Origin: Curtobacterium luteum
Lineage (GTDB): Bacteria; Actinomycetota; Actinomycetes; Actinomycetales; Microbacteriaceae
Assembly: GCF_014646995.1 (NCBI RefSeq)
Contig: NZ_BMOI01000004.1
Span: 95,860 to 159,859 of the forward strand
Direction of reading: 5' to 3'
DNA: 64,000 bases
Shown here: piece after piece, positions 1 through 10,194 of the stretch
Numbering within the stretch: the first letter of the stretch is position 1
Layout: each line of letters opens with the position of its first letter
Notes under the pieces: generated by a model
The model's input: the letters and a program-made list of their open reading frames with translations, nothing else
The model's database searches: none
What the model was told of the DNA's origin: nothing
Made by a program: the position numbers and the translations under genes

Positions 1-1098
1 TGCGTTCCGCGCGGCGTCGGTCGTCGCGTTCCGCGCGGCGTCGAGCACGAGGTCCGTCATCCGGTCGGCGCCGTCGCGGTGTCCGACGCTGCCCGCACGG
101 ACCGCCATGCTCGCGATGCGGGCACGGTCCTGCAGGAGCGTCAGGAGCTGGAACGTCACCCAGTCCTGGTCGAATTCCTCGTCGGCGACGAGGACCGCTC
201 CCCCGGCGTCGACGACGTCCTTCGCGTTGTGGCGCTGCTCGCCGTTGCCGACCGGGTACGGCACGAGGACGCTCGGGAGGCCGACGGCGGTCAGCTCGCA
301 GACCATGCCGGCGCCGGACCGGGAGACCACGAAGTCGCTCGCGGCGTACGCGAGGTCCATGCGGTCGCAGTACGGCAGCACGTGGTACCCGTCGAGGTCG
401 CTCGGCCCGATGTCCGACTTCGCGCCGACGACGTGCAGCACCTGCCACCCCGCACCGACGATCGCCGCCGCGCTGCGGTTCACCGTGCGGTTGATGCTCC
501 GCGCGCCCGACGAGCCACCGGTCACGAGCAGCACCGGACGGTCCGGGTCCAGACCGAACTCGGCGAGCCCCTCGGCCCGGGCCGCCCGGCGGTCGAGGGA
601 CTCGACCTCGCGCCGCAGCGGCATGCCGACGACCCGGCCGTGCCGGAGCCGGGTGTTCGAGAACGTGACGCCGACGTGCTCGGTGAGGAACGCGGCGAGA
701 CGGTTCGCGAGGCCCGGCTTCGCGTTCTGCTCGTGCACGACGATCGGGGTCCCGGTGCGACGGGCCGCGATGTACGCCGGCGCGGCCGCGTAGCCGCCGA
801 CGCCGAGCACGACGTCGACGTCCCGGTCACGGATGATCTGCTCCGTGCGGCGCACCGCGCGCGCGAACGCGCCCGGGAAGCGCAGGGCTGCGGCGTTCGG
901 CTTGCGCGGGAACGGCAGGCGCGGGATCGTCAGCAACTCGTAGCCGCGCATCGGGACCAGGCGCGACTCGAGGCCCTCGGCCGTGCCGAGCACGAGCACC
1001 TCGGCGTCCGGGTCGCGCTCGGTCAGCCGGTCGGCGACCGCGAGCAACGGGTTGACGTGACCGGCGGTGCCGCCGCCGGCGAAGAGGTAGCGGCTCAC
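1..1098 (-). CDS. murG: MurG, lipid II-forming N-acetylglucosaminyltransferase (C-terminus cut by window edge)
   Basis: Peripheral-membrane GT28 enzyme that adds GlcNAc to lipid I to make lipid II, the last cytoplasmic step of peptidoglycan synthesis. The N-terminus reads V-SRYLFAGGGTAGHVNPLLA, the family's glycine-rich GGGTAGH loop; TGGSSGARSIN further on is the second conserved loop. The GTG start at 1098 overlaps the ftsW stop as GTGA, so the two are translationally coupled. All 366 codons in the window stay open and no stop is reached, so the gene runs off the left edge. The family is usually 350-370 residues, so only a short tail is missing. The last visible residues repeat DAARNA twice (an 18-bp direct repeat at about 2-42), a low-constraint tail. 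Confidence 0.95.
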   Translation of the reverse strand, partial: MSRYLFAGGGTAGHVNPLLAVADRLTERDPDAEVLVLGTAEGLESRLVPMRGYELLTIPRLPFPRKPNAAALRFPGAFARAVRRTEQIIRDRDVDVVLGVGGYAAAPAYIAARRTGTPIVVHEQNAKPGLANRLAAFLTEHVGVTFSNTRLRHGRVVGMPLRREVESLDRRAARAEGLAEFGLDPDRPVLLVTGGSSGARSINRTVNRSAAAIVGAGWQVLHVVGAKSDIGPSDLDGYHVLPYCDRMDLAYAASDFVVSRSGAGMVCELTAVGLPSVLVPYPVGNGEQRHNAKDVVDAGGAVLVADEEFDQDWVTFQLLTLLQDRARIASMAVRAGSVGHRDGADRMTDLVLDAARNATTDAARNA

Positions 1099-2519
1099 CG
1101 CTGGGCTCCGTTCGTGCGTGTGCCGCGCGGGGACGAGGTGGTCCCGGCGCGCAGGGTGGTGCCGGGGTCGAGGCCGGCGTCGTCGTTCCGCTTGCCCGGC
1201 AGGTCACGCGCGAAGGAGAGCACCACGCCGATCGCGACGAGCGTCATGATGAGCGCCGAACCACCGGCGGAGATGAGCGGCAACGGGACGCCGAGGACCG
1301 GCAGCAGCCCCAGGACGACCGCGATGTTGACGAGGGCCTGGCCGATGATCCAGGCGAGGATGCCGCCGGTGACGGTCTTCACGAACGGGTCGCGGCTCTG
1401 CCGGATCACCTTGATCATGCTGATCGCCAGCACGACGAAGAGGGCGAGCACGACGACCGCGCCGATGAGTCCGAGTTCCTCGCCGATGATCGCGAAGATG
1501 TAGTCGTTGTCGGCCTCGGGCAGCCAGGACCACTTGGCCTTCGAGTTGCCGAGCCCGACGCCGAAGACCCCGCCGGACGCCAACGCCCACATGCCGTGCA
1601 CGGGCTGCCAGCAGAGGTCCTGGTACTGGTTCGAGTCGGTGCAGCCGGAGAGCCAGGCACTGATGCGGTACGACCGCGACGAGGACGACATCGTGACGAA
1701 CGGCAGCGCGACCGCGATCGCGCCGACGACGGCGAGCAGGTGCTTGGCCCGGGCGCCGCCGATGTAGAGCGCGCCCAGCACGAGGATGAGCATGATCATC
1801 GCCGTGCCCTGGTCGCCCCCGAGGAGCACGAGGCCGAGCGGGAGGAGGATCGCGATCCCGATCGGGACGAACAGCTCCTTCCAGTTGTCGAGCTTGTCGC
1901 GCTTGACGTACATGATCGCGCCGACGCCCAGCGCGAGGCCGAGCTTCACGGCCTCGGACGGCTGCGCGGTGAACGAGCCGATGCCGATCCAGTTCCGGTT
2001 GCCCTGCACCTCGATGCCGAGCGGCGCGTAGACGAGCAGCTGCAGCGCGAGGGCGGCGCCGAAGATCCGCATGGCCCACTTCCGCCAGACGCGGGAGGGG
2101 ACGCGGCTCGCGATGAGCATGAGCGGCACACCGAGCACGGCGTAGAGGCCCTGGCGCGAGGCTGCTCCGAAGAAGTCGTGCGTGGCGGCGTACTGCTCGA
2201 CGCTCGACGAGGACAGCACCATCACGACGCCGAAGACGACGAGGAAGAGTGTGACGCCGAGGATCGTGTAGAACGTCGCGGACTCGGCCACGAACACGTT
2301 CTTCACCGCGACCACGGCACCCTGCGGACGACGCCGCCCGGAGGCGCCGGTGTCGGTCGCACGCCCGGTGCGTGCGGCACCCGTCATCGCGCCGCGTGCG
2401 GCACCCGTCGTCGCGCCGCGTGCGGCACCCGTCGTCGCGCTGCGTGCGGCACCCGTCGTCGCGCCGCGTGCGGCACCCGTCGTCGCGCCGCTAGTGCCGT
2501 TCGCCGGAAGGTCCGCCAT
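1095..2519 (-). CDS. ftsW: FtsW, divisome SEDS peptidoglycan polymerase
   Basis: Polytopic SEDS glycosyltransferase that polymerises lipid II with FtsI at the septum; 474 residues. The start is ATG 2519 because GGGAGGAAA lies just upstream; it sits 29 nt inside the end of murD. Family signatures include SEAVKLGLAL, WLPEADNDYIFAIIGEELG and the C-terminal PLISAGGSALI. Before the first membrane segment (about residue 75) is a disordered stretch in which an eight-residue unit, ATTGAARG, repeats about five times, encoded by 24-bp tandem repeats at 2371-2490. Other SEDS proteins have no such repeat in my knowledge. The stop overlaps the murG start. Confidence 0.96.
   Translation of the reverse strand: MADLPANGTSGATTGAARGATTGAARSATTGAARGATTGAARGAMTGAARTGRATDTGASGRRRPQGAVVAVKNVFVAESATFYTILGVTLFLVVFGVVMVLSSSSVEQYAATHDFFGAASRQGLYAVLGVPLMLIASRVPSRVWRKWAMRIFGAALALQLLVYAPLGIEVQGNRNWIGIGSFTAQPSEAVKLGLALGVGAIMYVKRDKLDNWKELFVPIGIAILLPLGLVLLGGDQGTAMIMLILVLGALYIGGARAKHLLAVVGAIAVALPFVTMSSSSRSYRISAWLSGCTDSNQYQDLCWQPVHGMWALASGGVFGVGLGNSKAKWSWLPEADNDYIFAIIGEELGLIGAVVVLALFVVLAISMIKVIRQSRDPFVKTVTGGILAWIIGQALVNIAVVLGLLPVLGVPLPLISAGGSALIMTLVAIGVVLSFARDLPGKRNDDAGLDPGTTLRAGTTSSPRGTRTNGAQR
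2371..2490 (-). repeat. 24-bp tandem repeat in the 5' part of ftsW
   Basis: About five head-to-tail copies of a 24-bp unit (GCACCCGTCGTCGCGCCGCG plus 4 nt on the + strand) encode ATTGAARG-like octapeptides at the cytoplasmic N-terminus of FtsW. The array begins right after the murD stop (2491) in transcription order. Copies differ by single bases, one giving ARS and one giving AMT. Confidence 0.9.
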
Positions 2520-4035
2520 CGCCGTTTCCTCCCAGGTGCTCGTGGACCGCCGCCGCGAACCGACGCCCCCGGTCGGAGTACGAGTCGAACTGGTCGAACG
2601 ACGCCGCAGCCGGGGCGAGGAGGACCGTGTCGCCCGGCCTCGCGACCGATGCGGCATGCCGGACCGCCTCGGGCATGACCTGATCAGTGTCCGATGCCTC
2701 GACCTGCAGGACCGGGACCGACGGCGCGTGTCGCGCGAATGCCTCCAGGACCGGCTGCCGGTCGGTGCCGATGACGACGACGCCGCGGACACCGGGGCCG
2801 AACCGCGCCACGAGCCCGTCGATGTCGACGCCCTTGAACAGGCCGCCGACGATCCACACGACGGTGTCGAACGACGCCAGGGACGCGGTGGCGGCGTGCG
2901 GGTTCGTCGCCTTCGAGTCGTCCACCCAGGTGACGCCGTCGGCGCTCGCGACCAGTTCGGTGCGGTGGTGGTCGGCGCGGAATCCGCGGACCGCCTGCTG
3001 GATCGCTGCGGGCTGCACCGTCGCCGCACGGGCGAGGGCGGCCGCGGCGAGCACGTTCATGGTCATGTGGGGACTCGCGAGACCGGCGACCTCGAGGTCG
3101 GCGAGGGTCGCGAGCTCGAGCGCGCTCGACCGGCGGTCCTCGGTGAAGGCGCGGTCGCAGAGGACGTCCTCGACGACGCCGACGTCACCGGGTGCGGGCA
3201 CTCCGGGGGTGAACCCGACGGCCCGGCACCCGTCGACGACGTCCGCCTGCTCGACCATGCCGCGGGTGACCTCGTCGGTGGTGTTGTAGACGCACGCCAT
3301 CACCGTGCGCTCGTAGACCTTCGCCTTCGCCGCGCGGTACGCCTCGGCGGACCCGTGCCACTCGAGGTGGTCGTCCGCGATGTTGAGGCAGGCACTCGCG
3401 AGGGGCACGACCGCACCGTCGCCGGCGTCGGCCATGTAGTGCAGCTGGTGGCTCGAGAGCTCGACGACCAGCACGTCGAACCCGTCCGGGTCGCGCACGA
3501 CGTCGAGCACCGGCACGCCGATGTTGCCGCACGACACCGCCCGCAGCCCGGCGGCCTCGAACATCGCGGTCGTCAGCTGGGTGGTGGTGGTCTTGCCGTT
3601 CGTGCCCGTGATGGTGACCCACGGCGCGGCGACCGGGCCGCGGACGACCTTGTCGCGAACACGCCACGCGAGCTCGATGTCACCCCAAACCGTGCTGTTC
3701 GTGGTCGCCCACTGCACGGTGGGGTTGTGCGGCGGCAGGCCGGGCGAGACCACGACGACGTCGGGCGCCTGGGCCACCAGTGCCTCGGGGACGGCGTCGA
3801 GCGGCGTGCGCTCGAAGCGGGCCCCGATCACGTCGAGCAGCTCGACCGTGTCCGCGGGACCGTCCGGGGCGTACACCGAGACCTCGCTGCCGAGCTCGAC
3901 GAGGGTGTCCGCGACCGAGAAGCCCGTCGACCCGAGGCCGAGCACGGCGACGCGGAGACCCTTCCAGCCCTCGGCGTACCAGCTGTCGAGACCGGCGAGG
4001 CGAGCGGGGGTGGGCGCCGACGCGTCAGCCGACAC
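2491..4035 (-). CDS. murD: MurD, UDP-MurNAc-L-Ala:D-Glu ligase
   Basis: Cytoplasmic ATP-dependent Mur ligase that adds D-glutamate to UDP-MurNAc-L-alanine; 514 residues from GTG 4035. The N-terminal Rossmann region has [17 protein letters not shown]; the ATP-binding loop reads [25 protein letters not shown] and the C-terminal lobe follow. I prefer GTG 4035 to the upstream ATG 4068. From 4035 the overlap with mraY is 11 nt and GGAG sits 9-10 nt upstream, while 4068 would add residues that only mirror the mraY end. The 3' end overlaps ftsW by 29 nt. Confidence 0.95.
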   Translation of the reverse strand: MSADASAPTPARLAGLDSWYAEGWKGLRVAVLGLGSTGFSVADTLVELGSEVSVYAPDGPADTVELLDVIGARFERTPLDAVPEALVAQAPDVVVVSPGLPPHNPTVQWATTNSTVWGDIELAWRVRDKVVRGPVAAPWVTITGTNGKTTTTQLTTAMFEAAGLRAVSCGNIGVPVLDVVRDPDGFDVLVVELSSHQLHYMADAGDGAVVPLASACLNIADDHLEWHGSAEAYRAAKAKVYERTVMACVYNTTDEVTRGMVEQADVVDGCRAVGFTPGVPAPGDVGVVEDVLCDRAFTEDRRSSALELATLADLEVAGLASPHMTMNVLAAAALARAATVQPAAIQQAVRGFRADHHRTELVASADGVTWVDDSKATNPHAATASLASFDTVVWIVGGLFKGVDIDGLVARFGPGVRGVVVIGTDRQPVLEAFARHAPSVPVLQVEASDTDQVMPEAVRHAASVARPGDTVLLAPAAASFDQFDSYSDRGRRFAAAVHEHLGGNGDGGPSGERH

Positions 4036-5128
4036 GGGTGATCCACTCCAGGTAGAACAGTCCGACACCGCCGACGACGCAGAGACCGGCGATGATCCAG
4101 AACCGGACCACGACCGTCACCTCCGCCCACCCCTTCAGCTCGAAGTGGTGGTGCAGGGGACTCATCCGGAAGATGCGCTTGCCGTGCGTGATCTTGAAGT
4201 ACGCCCGCTGCAGGATCACGGACCCGGTGACGATGAAGAACAGGCCACCGATGAGGACGAGCAGGAGCTCGGTGCGGCTGAGCACCGCGAGGCCGGCGAG
4301 GGCACCGCCGAGGCCGAGGGACCCGGTGTCGCCGAGGAAGATCTGCGCCGGGGACGTGTTGTACCAGAGGAAGCCGATCAGGCCACCGACGACGGCTGCG
4401 GCGACGACCGCGAGGTCGAGCGGGTTCGACACGGTGTAGCAGGCGTGCGCGGAGCTCTCGTCGAGCCGCGGGCTGCCGCACTGCTGGTTCGACTGCCAGA
4501 ACCCGATGATCACGTATGACCCGATCGCGAGGATGCTCGAGCCGGTCGCGAGGCCGTCGAGGCCGTCCGCCACGTTCACGCCGTTCGAGGTGGAGACCGT
4601 GAGCAGCACGATCCACGCGAGGAACAGGATCGTGCCGATGACGGTGCCGAGCGCCATGAAGTCGAGCCACGGGACGTCGCGGATCGCGGAGATCATCGTC
4701 GACGCGGGCGGCTTGCCGTTGCCGGAGGGCACCACGAGGGCGACGGTGGCGAAGATCACGCCCACGATCACCTGACCGAGGACCTTGGCCCACCCGCCGA
4801 GCCCCAGGCTCCGCTGCCGGCGCACCTTGAGGAAGTCGTCCACGAAGCCGACGAACCCGAGCCCGACCATCAGGAAGAGCACGAGCAGGCCGGACAGCGT
4901 CACCGAGTCACGCCCGACGAGGTGCCCGACGAAGTACCCGAGCACCGCGCCGATGATGAGGACGATGCCGCCCATCGTCGCGGTCCCCCGCTTGGTGTGG
5001 TGGGACTGCGGGCCGTCGTCGCGGATGAACTGTCCCCACCCGAGCCGGTGGAACAGCTTGATGAAGAGCGGCGTGAGCAGCAGCGTGAACACCAGCGACA
5101 CGGCGCCGGCGACCAGGAGCGCGATCAT
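4025..5128 (-). CDS. mraY: MraY, phospho-MurNAc-pentapeptide translocase
   Basis: Integral membrane enzyme that transfers phospho-MurNAc-pentapeptide to undecaprenyl phosphate, forming lipid I; 367 residues, about ten membrane helices. Diagnostic motifs are [12 protein letters not shown] near residue 45, [12 protein letters not shown] (catalytic Asp cluster) and [12 protein letters not shown] near the C-terminus. ATG 5128 overlaps the murF stop as ATGA. A loop with [18 protein letters not shown] carries two Cys facing the outside, a lineage-specific insertion relative to shorter homologues. Confidence 0.97.
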   Translation of the reverse strand: MIALLVAGAVSLVFTLLLTPLFIKLFHRLGWGQFIRDDGPQSHHTKRGTATMGGIVLIIGAVLGYFVGHLVGRDSVTLSGLLVLFLMVGLGFVGFVDDFLKVRRQRSLGLGGWAKVLGQVIVGVIFATVALVVPSGNGKPPASTMISAIRDVPWLDFMALGTVIGTILFLAWIVLLTVSTSNGVNVADGLDGLATGSSILAIGSYVIIGFWQSNQQCGSPRLDESSAHACYTVSNPLDLAVVAAAVVGGLIGFLWYNTSPAQIFLGDTGSLGLGGALAGLAVLSRTELLLVLIGGLFFIVTGSVILQRAYFKITHGKRIFRMSPLHHHFELKGWAEVTVVVRFWIIAGLCVVGGVGLFYLEWITRVG

Positions 5129-6675
5129 TCGGTGACTCCTCCGAGTCGGTCTCCGAGGAAGCGCAGTCCGGCGGAGTTCGAGGACTTGACGAGGACCACG
5201 TCGCCGGGGCGGAGCATGGCCTGCAGGGTGCGGACGGCCTCGTCGACGTCCTCGGTGAACACGGACTCGCCGTCCCACGATCCCTCGAGGGTGGCGGCCT
5301 GGTGGATCGGCATCGCGCCGCGGCCGACGACCACGAGCTGGCCGATGCCGAGCCGGACCACGAGCCGGCCGAGCCGGTCGTGCTCCTCCGTCGCGAACTC
5401 GCCGAGCTCGCTCATCTCGCCGAGCACGGCCACGGCGCGCTCCCCCGGACGCACGATCTGCGCCAGGGTGCGAAGCGCCGCTGCGGTCGAGTCCGGGGAC
5501 GCGTTGTACGCGTCGTTGATGACCGTCACGCCCTCCGGTCCACCCGGGAGGATCTCCATGCGCCAGCGCTCGGCCCGCGTCATCGACGCGAGCGCCTCGG
5601 CGCCGGTGGCGAGCGGGACGCCCCACAGGTTCGCTACGGTCAGCGCCGCGCTGGCGTTCATCGCGTGGTGTTCCCCGATGATCGCGAGGCGGACGTCGGC
5701 GGTCTCGCCGAGGTGATCCGTGCCTCTCCCCACCGGCACGGCCGGCTCGCCGCTGGCGCGTCGATCCGGGACCGGCGGCGTGGGCCCAGGCTGGTCGGCG
5801 GCGGGCCCGGTCAGCGTGAAGCGGGTGCCGCTGCGGTCCGTCTCGATGCCGGTGATGCGGTAGTCGGCGTCCGCCGACGTGCCGAAGCCGACGACGCGGG
5901 CACGGGTGAGCCCGCGCATCGCGGCGACGCGGTCGTCGTCGACGTTGAGGAGGGCGGTCGCGGTCTCCGGCAGGTCGGTGACCATCTCGGACTTGGCCTT
6001 CTGGGTGGCCTCGATCCCGCCGAACTCGCCGGCGTGCGCGAGGCCCACCTTGAGGACGACGCCGACGTCGGGCTCGGCGATCGAGACGAGCTTCGCGATG
6101 TGGCCCTTGCCGCTCGCCCCCATCTCGACGACGAGGAAGCGGGTGTCGTGGGTGATCCGCAGCATCGAGATCGGTGCGCCGACGTGGTTGTTGAACGAGC
6201 CCTTCGGCGCGATCGTCTCGCCCTGCGTGGGCAGGATCGTCGCGAGCATGTTCTTCGTGCTCGTCTTGCCGTTCGAGCCCGTGATGCCGACGACCCGGAG
6301 TGGGGCCGGGCGGCCCTCGGCGTCGACACGGTCCGCGCTCGATGCGCGGACCCGGGCGACGACGTCGTGCGCGAGCGCGGCGAGGGCGGCGTACCCGTCG
6401 GTGACGACGATCTGCGGCGCGGTGGTGTCCACGCGCTCCGGCGTGACGATCAGCGCTGCGCCGGCCTCGGTCGCGGCGGGGACGAAGCGGCGACCGTCGG
6501 TGACCTCGCCCGGGAGGGCGAAGAAGACGCTGCCCGGACCGACGAGGCGCGAGTCGGTCTCGACGGACCCGTCGACGACGAGGTCCGCCTGGTCGGCGAC
6601 GTCCGCCTCCTGGGCACCACTGATGAGCTCGCCGTCGACCGCGGCGGCGATCTCGGCGAGGGTCATGGCGATCAT
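5125..6675 (-). CDS. murF: MurF, UDP-MurNAc-tripeptide:D-Ala-D-Ala ligase
   Basis: ATP-dependent ligase adding D-Ala-D-Ala to UDP-MurNAc-tripeptide; 516 residues. The ATP loop is [15 protein letters not shown], followed by [13 protein letters not shown] and [11 protein letters not shown], all typical of MurF. Start ATG 6675 overlaps the murE stop as ATGA and has a strong GGAGGAG site. A variable insert rich in Pro and Arg (about residues 245-280) lies between the central-domain strands and is absent from compact homologues. Confidence 0.96.
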   Translation of the reverse strand: MIAMTLAEIAAAVDGELISGAQEADVADQADLVVDGSVETDSRLVGPGSVFFALPGEVTDGRRFVPAATEAGAALIVTPERVDTTAPQIVVTDGYAALAALAHDVVARVRASSADRVDAEGRPAPLRVVGITGSNGKTSTKNMLATILPTQGETIAPKGSFNNHVGAPISMLRITHDTRFLVVEMGASGKGHIAKLVSIAEPDVGVVLKVGLAHAGEFGGIEATQKAKSEMVTDLPETATALLNVDDDRVAAMRGLTRARVVGFGTSADADYRITGIETDRSGTRFTLTGPAADQPGPTPPVPDRRASGEPAVPVGRGTDHLGETADVRLAIIGEHHAMNASAALTVANLWGVPLATGAEALASMTRAERWRMEILPGGPEGVTVINDAYNASPDSTAAALRTLAQIVRPGERAVAVLGEMSELGEFATEEHDRLGRLVVRLGIGQLVVVGRGAMPIHQAATLEGSWDGESVFTEDVDEAVRTLQAMLRPGDVVLVKSSNSAGLRFLGDRLGGVTE

Positions 6676-8309
6676 CGCGTCTCCTCCTGCGGGCCGCTGT
6701 TCGGTTCCCAACCGGCTTCGCGGAGGGCCTGTCGCGCCTCGTCGCGGGCCGAGTAGGGCGTGCGCACCCCCTGGATGTCGCGGTAGTCCTGGTGTCCCGG
6801 GCCGGCCCAGAGGATCGAGTCCCCCTCGCCGAGCAGGCCCACGGCCTTCCGGATCGCGGCCTCGGGCGGGCTCACCTCGTAGAGCTCGTGGTCCGGGTAC
6901 GCCTCGCGCGCGGCGTCGACCAGGGTCTTCCGGATCGACGCGGCGTCCTCGAAGCGCGGGTGGTGGTCGGTGACGATCAGGATGTCGCTGCCGGCGGCGG
7001 CGACGCGGGCCATGTCCGGGCGCTTGGTCGTGTCGCGGTCGCCGTCAGCGCCGAACAGCATGAGGACCTTGCCGGGGGTGAACTGGCGGACCGCCGCGAG
7101 GGTGTTCTCGAACGCGTCGGGGCTGTGGCCGAAGTCGACGTACACGCTCGGGCCGTGCTCGCCGGAGACCCGCTCGGTGCGACCGGGGAGGTAGCACTCG
7201 ATCGCGCTCGTCGGCTCGTCGCGCTGCTCGCGCTCGTCCTCGTCCGGGTAGCGGCGGTGGTTCGACTCGAGCGCGTGCGCGATGGCACCGAGCTCGAACC
7301 CGCCCTCGACGAGCATGACGATCGCGAGCGCGGCGTTCGCGGCCATGTGCCAACCGATGAGCGGCACACGGGTCGTGAGTTCGCGTCCCTCCGGCCCGGT
7401 CAGGCGGAACTCGGTGTACGCGGCGTGCGCCTCGACGATGTCGACGTGCCACTCGGCCTCGACGTCCGGGTGCACCGTGATGGTCGTCACCGGGATGCGG
7501 GAGTCCTGCACCACGCGCTGGCCCCAGTCGGTGTCGAGCGAGACGACCCCGCGACGGGCGTGCTCGGGCTGGAAGAGCGGCAGCTTGGCCTGGTAGTACT
7601 CCTCCATGTCGGCGTAGTCGTCGAGGTGGTCGTGCGACAGGTTCGTGAACCCGGCGACGTCGAACACGATGCCGTCGACACGGTGCCGGCTGAGCGCCTG
7701 CGCGCTGACCTCGACGGCAACCGCGCGCACCTCGGCCTCGCGCATGCGGGCGAGGAGGGCGTGCATCTCGCTCGCCTCCGGGGTCGTGAGCCGGCTGGTC
7801 ACGCTGAGCGTGCCGATGTGCCGCTCGGCCGTGGAGCTGAGGCCGGTGACGAGCCCGAGCTGCTTGAGGACGCCCTCGAGGATGTAGGAGGTGCTCGTCT
7901 TGCCGTTCGTGCCGGTCGTCGCGAAGAGCTGCGGGAGGTCGCTGGCCTCGTCCGGGTGGGTGCGGTAGACCCACGCGGCGACGTCGCCGAGCGCGGCCCG
8001 CGGGTCGTCGACCACGAGCACGGGGAGCCCGGACGGCTCGACCAGGGCGACGCCGTCCGCGTCGGTCAGCACCGCGACGGCACCGCGCTCGGCGGCCTCG
8101 GTCGCGAACTGGGCTCCGTGGCGGTTCGCGCCGTGCACACCGACGAACAGGTCACCGGGCTGCACCTCGGCAGCGCTCAGGGTGACACCCGTGGCCTCGA
8201 CGCCGTCGACCGAGCCGACGACGCGCAGCCCGAAGCCGTTCGCCAGTTCGGCGACCGATCGGGGGGTGGGGTGTTCGGGTCGGAGGACCGGGGGGATCCG
8301 TGCGGACAA
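6672..8309 (-). CDS. murE: MurE, UDP-MurNAc-dipeptide:third-residue ligase
   Basis: ATP-dependent ligase adding the third stem-peptide residue; 545 residues. [14 protein letters not shown] is the ATP loop and [12 protein letters not shown] precedes the carbamylated-Lys region. The specificity loop, DNPR in meso-diaminopimelate-adding MurE, reads HHPR here ([10 protein letters not shown]), so the third residue may not be mDAP. Microbacteriaceae with B-type peptidoglycan carry other residues there (known for the family; inference for this strain). TTG 8309 is chosen because AAGAAGGAG directly precedes it; GTG 8327, overlapping the ftsI stop as GTGA, is the alternative. Confidence 0.93.
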   Translation of the reverse strand: MSARIPPVLRPEHPTPRSVAELANGFGLRVVGSVDGVEATGVTLSAAEVQPGDLFVGVHGANRHGAQFATEAAERGAVAVLTDADGVALVEPSGLPVLVVDDPRAALGDVAAWVYRTHPDEASDLPQLFATTGTNGKTSTSYILEGVLKQLGLVTGLSSTAERHIGTLSVTSRLTTPEASEMHALLARMREAEVRAVAVEVSAQALSRHRVDGIVFDVAGFTNLSHDHLDDYADMEEYYQAKLPLFQPEHARRGVVSLDTDWGQRVVQDSRIPVTTITVHPDVEAEWHVDIVEAHAAYTEFRLTGPEGRELTTRVPLIGWHMAANAALAIVMLVEGGFELGAIAHALESNHRRYPDEDEREQRDEPTSAIECYLPGRTERVSGEHGPSVYVDFGHSPDAFENTLAAVRQFTPGKVLMLFGADGDRDTTKRPDMARVAAAGSDILIVTDHHPRFEDAASIRKTLVDAAREAYPDHELYEVSPPEAAIRKAVGLLGEGDSILWAGPGHQDYRDIQGVRTPYSARDEARQALREAGWEPNSGPQEETR

Positions 8310-8323
8310 GTGCTCCTTCTTCC

Positions 8324-10093
8324 TCACCACGTGGACGGGTACAGCTTCGCCTCGGACGCGGAGGGGGTTACTCGGTACTTCTCGAGCACCTGGGACATGA
8401 GGGTTCGGAACGCCGGAGCCGCTCCGGACGAGAACTTGCTCGTCTGCGGCTTCGTGAACGTCACCGTGACAACATACTGGGGGTCTTCGGCGGGTGCCAT
8501 TCCGGCCACCGAGATGATGCGCTGACCGCCGTAGCCACCGGACCCCTCGGCCACCTCGGCGGTGCCGGTCTTCGCCGCGACGTTGTAGCCCGAGATCGGC
8601 TCCATGCCGTTGAGCGTGCCGCCGCGGACGACGCTCTGGAGCATCCCGACCGTCTGCTGCGCGGCGCTGGCGGACACCACGCGCTCGGGCTGCACGTCGG
8701 GCGCGTCGATCGTCTTGCCGTCGGCCGTCACGCAGCCCTTGACGAAGTGCAGCGGGATCCGGACACCCTGGTTCGCGAGCGTCTGGTAGATGCTGGCGAC
8801 CTGCAGCGCGGTCGTGGAGATGCCCTGGCCGAACATCGAGTTGATGCCGGTCTGCTCGTCCCACTGCGGGCTGGAGCCGTACTGCATGCCCGGCTGGCCC
8901 GGGTAGTCGATCGCGGACTCGGGTTCGAACAGGCCGAACTTCTTCATGTAGTCGTAGCGCTGCTGCGCCGTCAGACGTTCACCGAGCTCGGTGATGCCGA
9001 CGTTCGAGGAGTCCTGCAGGATCCCGGTGAGCGTGAGCTTCTCGGTCTCGTGGTACTCGGCGTCGTGGATCGAGCCGCCCCACGGGAAGGTGCGCGAGTA
9101 CGGGACGGTGGTGCCGTCCGTCGGGCTCGACTTCCCCTGGTCGATGAGCGCGGCGGCGATCGCGGCCTTGATCGTCGAACCGGGCTCGTACGTGTCGGTG
9201 ATCGCGCGGGACCCGAAGGCACCCTTGTCCGTGGTGCCGTCGACGTTGTTCGGGTCGACCGTCGGCCAGTCCGCGACCGCGAGCAGCTCGCCGGTCTTCG
9301 CGTTCGTGACCGTCGCCGTCGCCGACTGCGCCTGCAGCTGCTTCGCCGCCGACGCGATCGTCTGGTCCGCCATGTACTGCAGGTCGCTGTCGATGGTCGT
9401 CTCGAGCGTGCCGCCGTCCTTCGCCTGCTTCGTCGTCACGGTCGAACCGGGGAGCTGGACGCCGTCCGCGCCGCGTTCGTACGTCTGCGACCCGTTCGTG
9501 CCGGCGAGGCACTTGTCGTACGCGTACTCGAGGCCGGCCTGGGCACCGTCGGTCCCCATGAAGCCGGTGACGTTGCCCGTGGTCGCGCCCGTCGGGTACA
9601 CACGGGCGGACTGCGGCACGGCGTAGACCCACGGGATCTGCAGCGCGACGACCGCCTCGTAGTGCTTCACGTCGAGGCCCTTGACGAGGTACGCGAAGTC
9701 CGACTCCGGATCCGCGGCGATGTTCTGCCGCATGGTCTTCAGGTCACCCCCGGAGGCCTCGACGAGGGCGCCCAACGCGGTGTCGACGCTGACGTGCTTG
9801 ACCCGTGTGCCGCCGAGCTTGCCCTGGAACTTCGAGACCAGCCGCGGCGCCGTCGTGATGTTGTACCGCGTGACGCTGTCGGCGAGTTCGACGCCGTTCC
9901 GGTCGACGATCGCGCCGCGGTCGCCGTAGACGGTGACCGGGATGCTCCGCTTCGCCTCGGACGCCTTGTCGAGGTCGGCGGCCTGCACCACCTGGATGTC
10001 GACGAGCCGGACGACGAACACCGCCACGAGCGCGATCACGGCGATCATGACGACGCTGTAGCGCAGTCGGCGGTTGCGGATCGTCTTCGTCAC
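8324..10093 (-). CDS. ftsI: FtsI/PBP3, septal class-B penicillin-binding transpeptidase
   Basis: Bitopic membrane D,D-transpeptidase that cross-links septal peptidoglycan with FtsW. From GTG 10093 it has 589 residues: one membrane segment at about 14-32, a dimerisation domain (RGAIVDRNG), then a transpeptidase domain with STIK (306-309), SSN (362-364) and KTG (508-510). GTG 10093 is preferred over GTG 10135 because GGAAGGA lies 7 nt upstream. The protein carries no PASTA domains. Confidence 0.95.
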   Translation of the reverse strand: MTKTIRNRRLRYSVVMIAVIALVAVFVVRLVDIQVVQAADLDKASEAKRSIPVTVYGDRGAIVDRNGVELADSVTRYNITTAPRLVSKFQGKLGGTRVKHVSVDTALGALVEASGGDLKTMRQNIAADPESDFAYLVKGLDVKHYEAVVALQIPWVYAVPQSARVYPTGATTGNVTGFMGTDGAQAGLEYAYDKCLAGTNGSQTYERGADGVQLPGSTVTTKQAKDGGTLETTIDSDLQYMADQTIASAAKQLQAQSATATVTNAKTGELLAVADWPTVDPNNVDGTTDKGAFGSRAITDTYEPGSTIKAAIAAALIDQGKSSPTDGTTVPYSRTFPWGGSIHDAEYHETEKLTLTGILQDSSNVGITELGERLTAQQRYDYMKKFGLFEPESAIDYPGQPGMQYGSSPQWDEQTGINSMFGQGISTTALQVASIYQTLANQGVRIPLHFVKGCVTADGKTIDAPDVQPERVVSASAAQQTVGMLQSVVRGGTLNGMEPISGYNVAAKTGTAEVAEGSGGYGGQRIISVAGMAPAEDPQYVVTVTFTKPQTSKFSSGAAPAFRTLMSQVLEKYRVTPSASEAKLYPSTW

Positions 10094-10194
10094 GCGGCGC
10101 GGTCCTTCCGGGTGGTCGGCACCAGCCGTGGTCACCGAGCGGTGGCCGAGCCGGCCCGTCGGTCACCGGGCGGTGGTCGGCCCCAGCCCGCTGA
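10094..10194 (-). repeat. ftsI-ftsL spacer with repeated GGTGGTCGGC units
   Basis: Unusually long gap inside an otherwise overlapping operon. It contains GGTGGTCGGCACCAGCC (about 10111-10127) and GGTGGTCGGCCCCAGCC (about 10171-10187), 60 bp apart, with GGTCACCG(A/G)G between and after. No promoter hexamer is evident. If ftsI starts at 10135 the spacer shrinks to 59 nt. Confidence 0.5.

Noticed and set aside
1..42. Duplicated 18-bp segment at the murG end as a recombination site
   Set aside because: It is a two-copy repeat in a low-constraint Ala/Arg/Asp tail at the window edge; nothing else supports a special role.
4036..4068. Upstream ATG start for murD
   Set aside because: It would lengthen the overlap with mraY to 44 nt and adds residues unlike MurD N-termini; GTG 4035 has better spacing.
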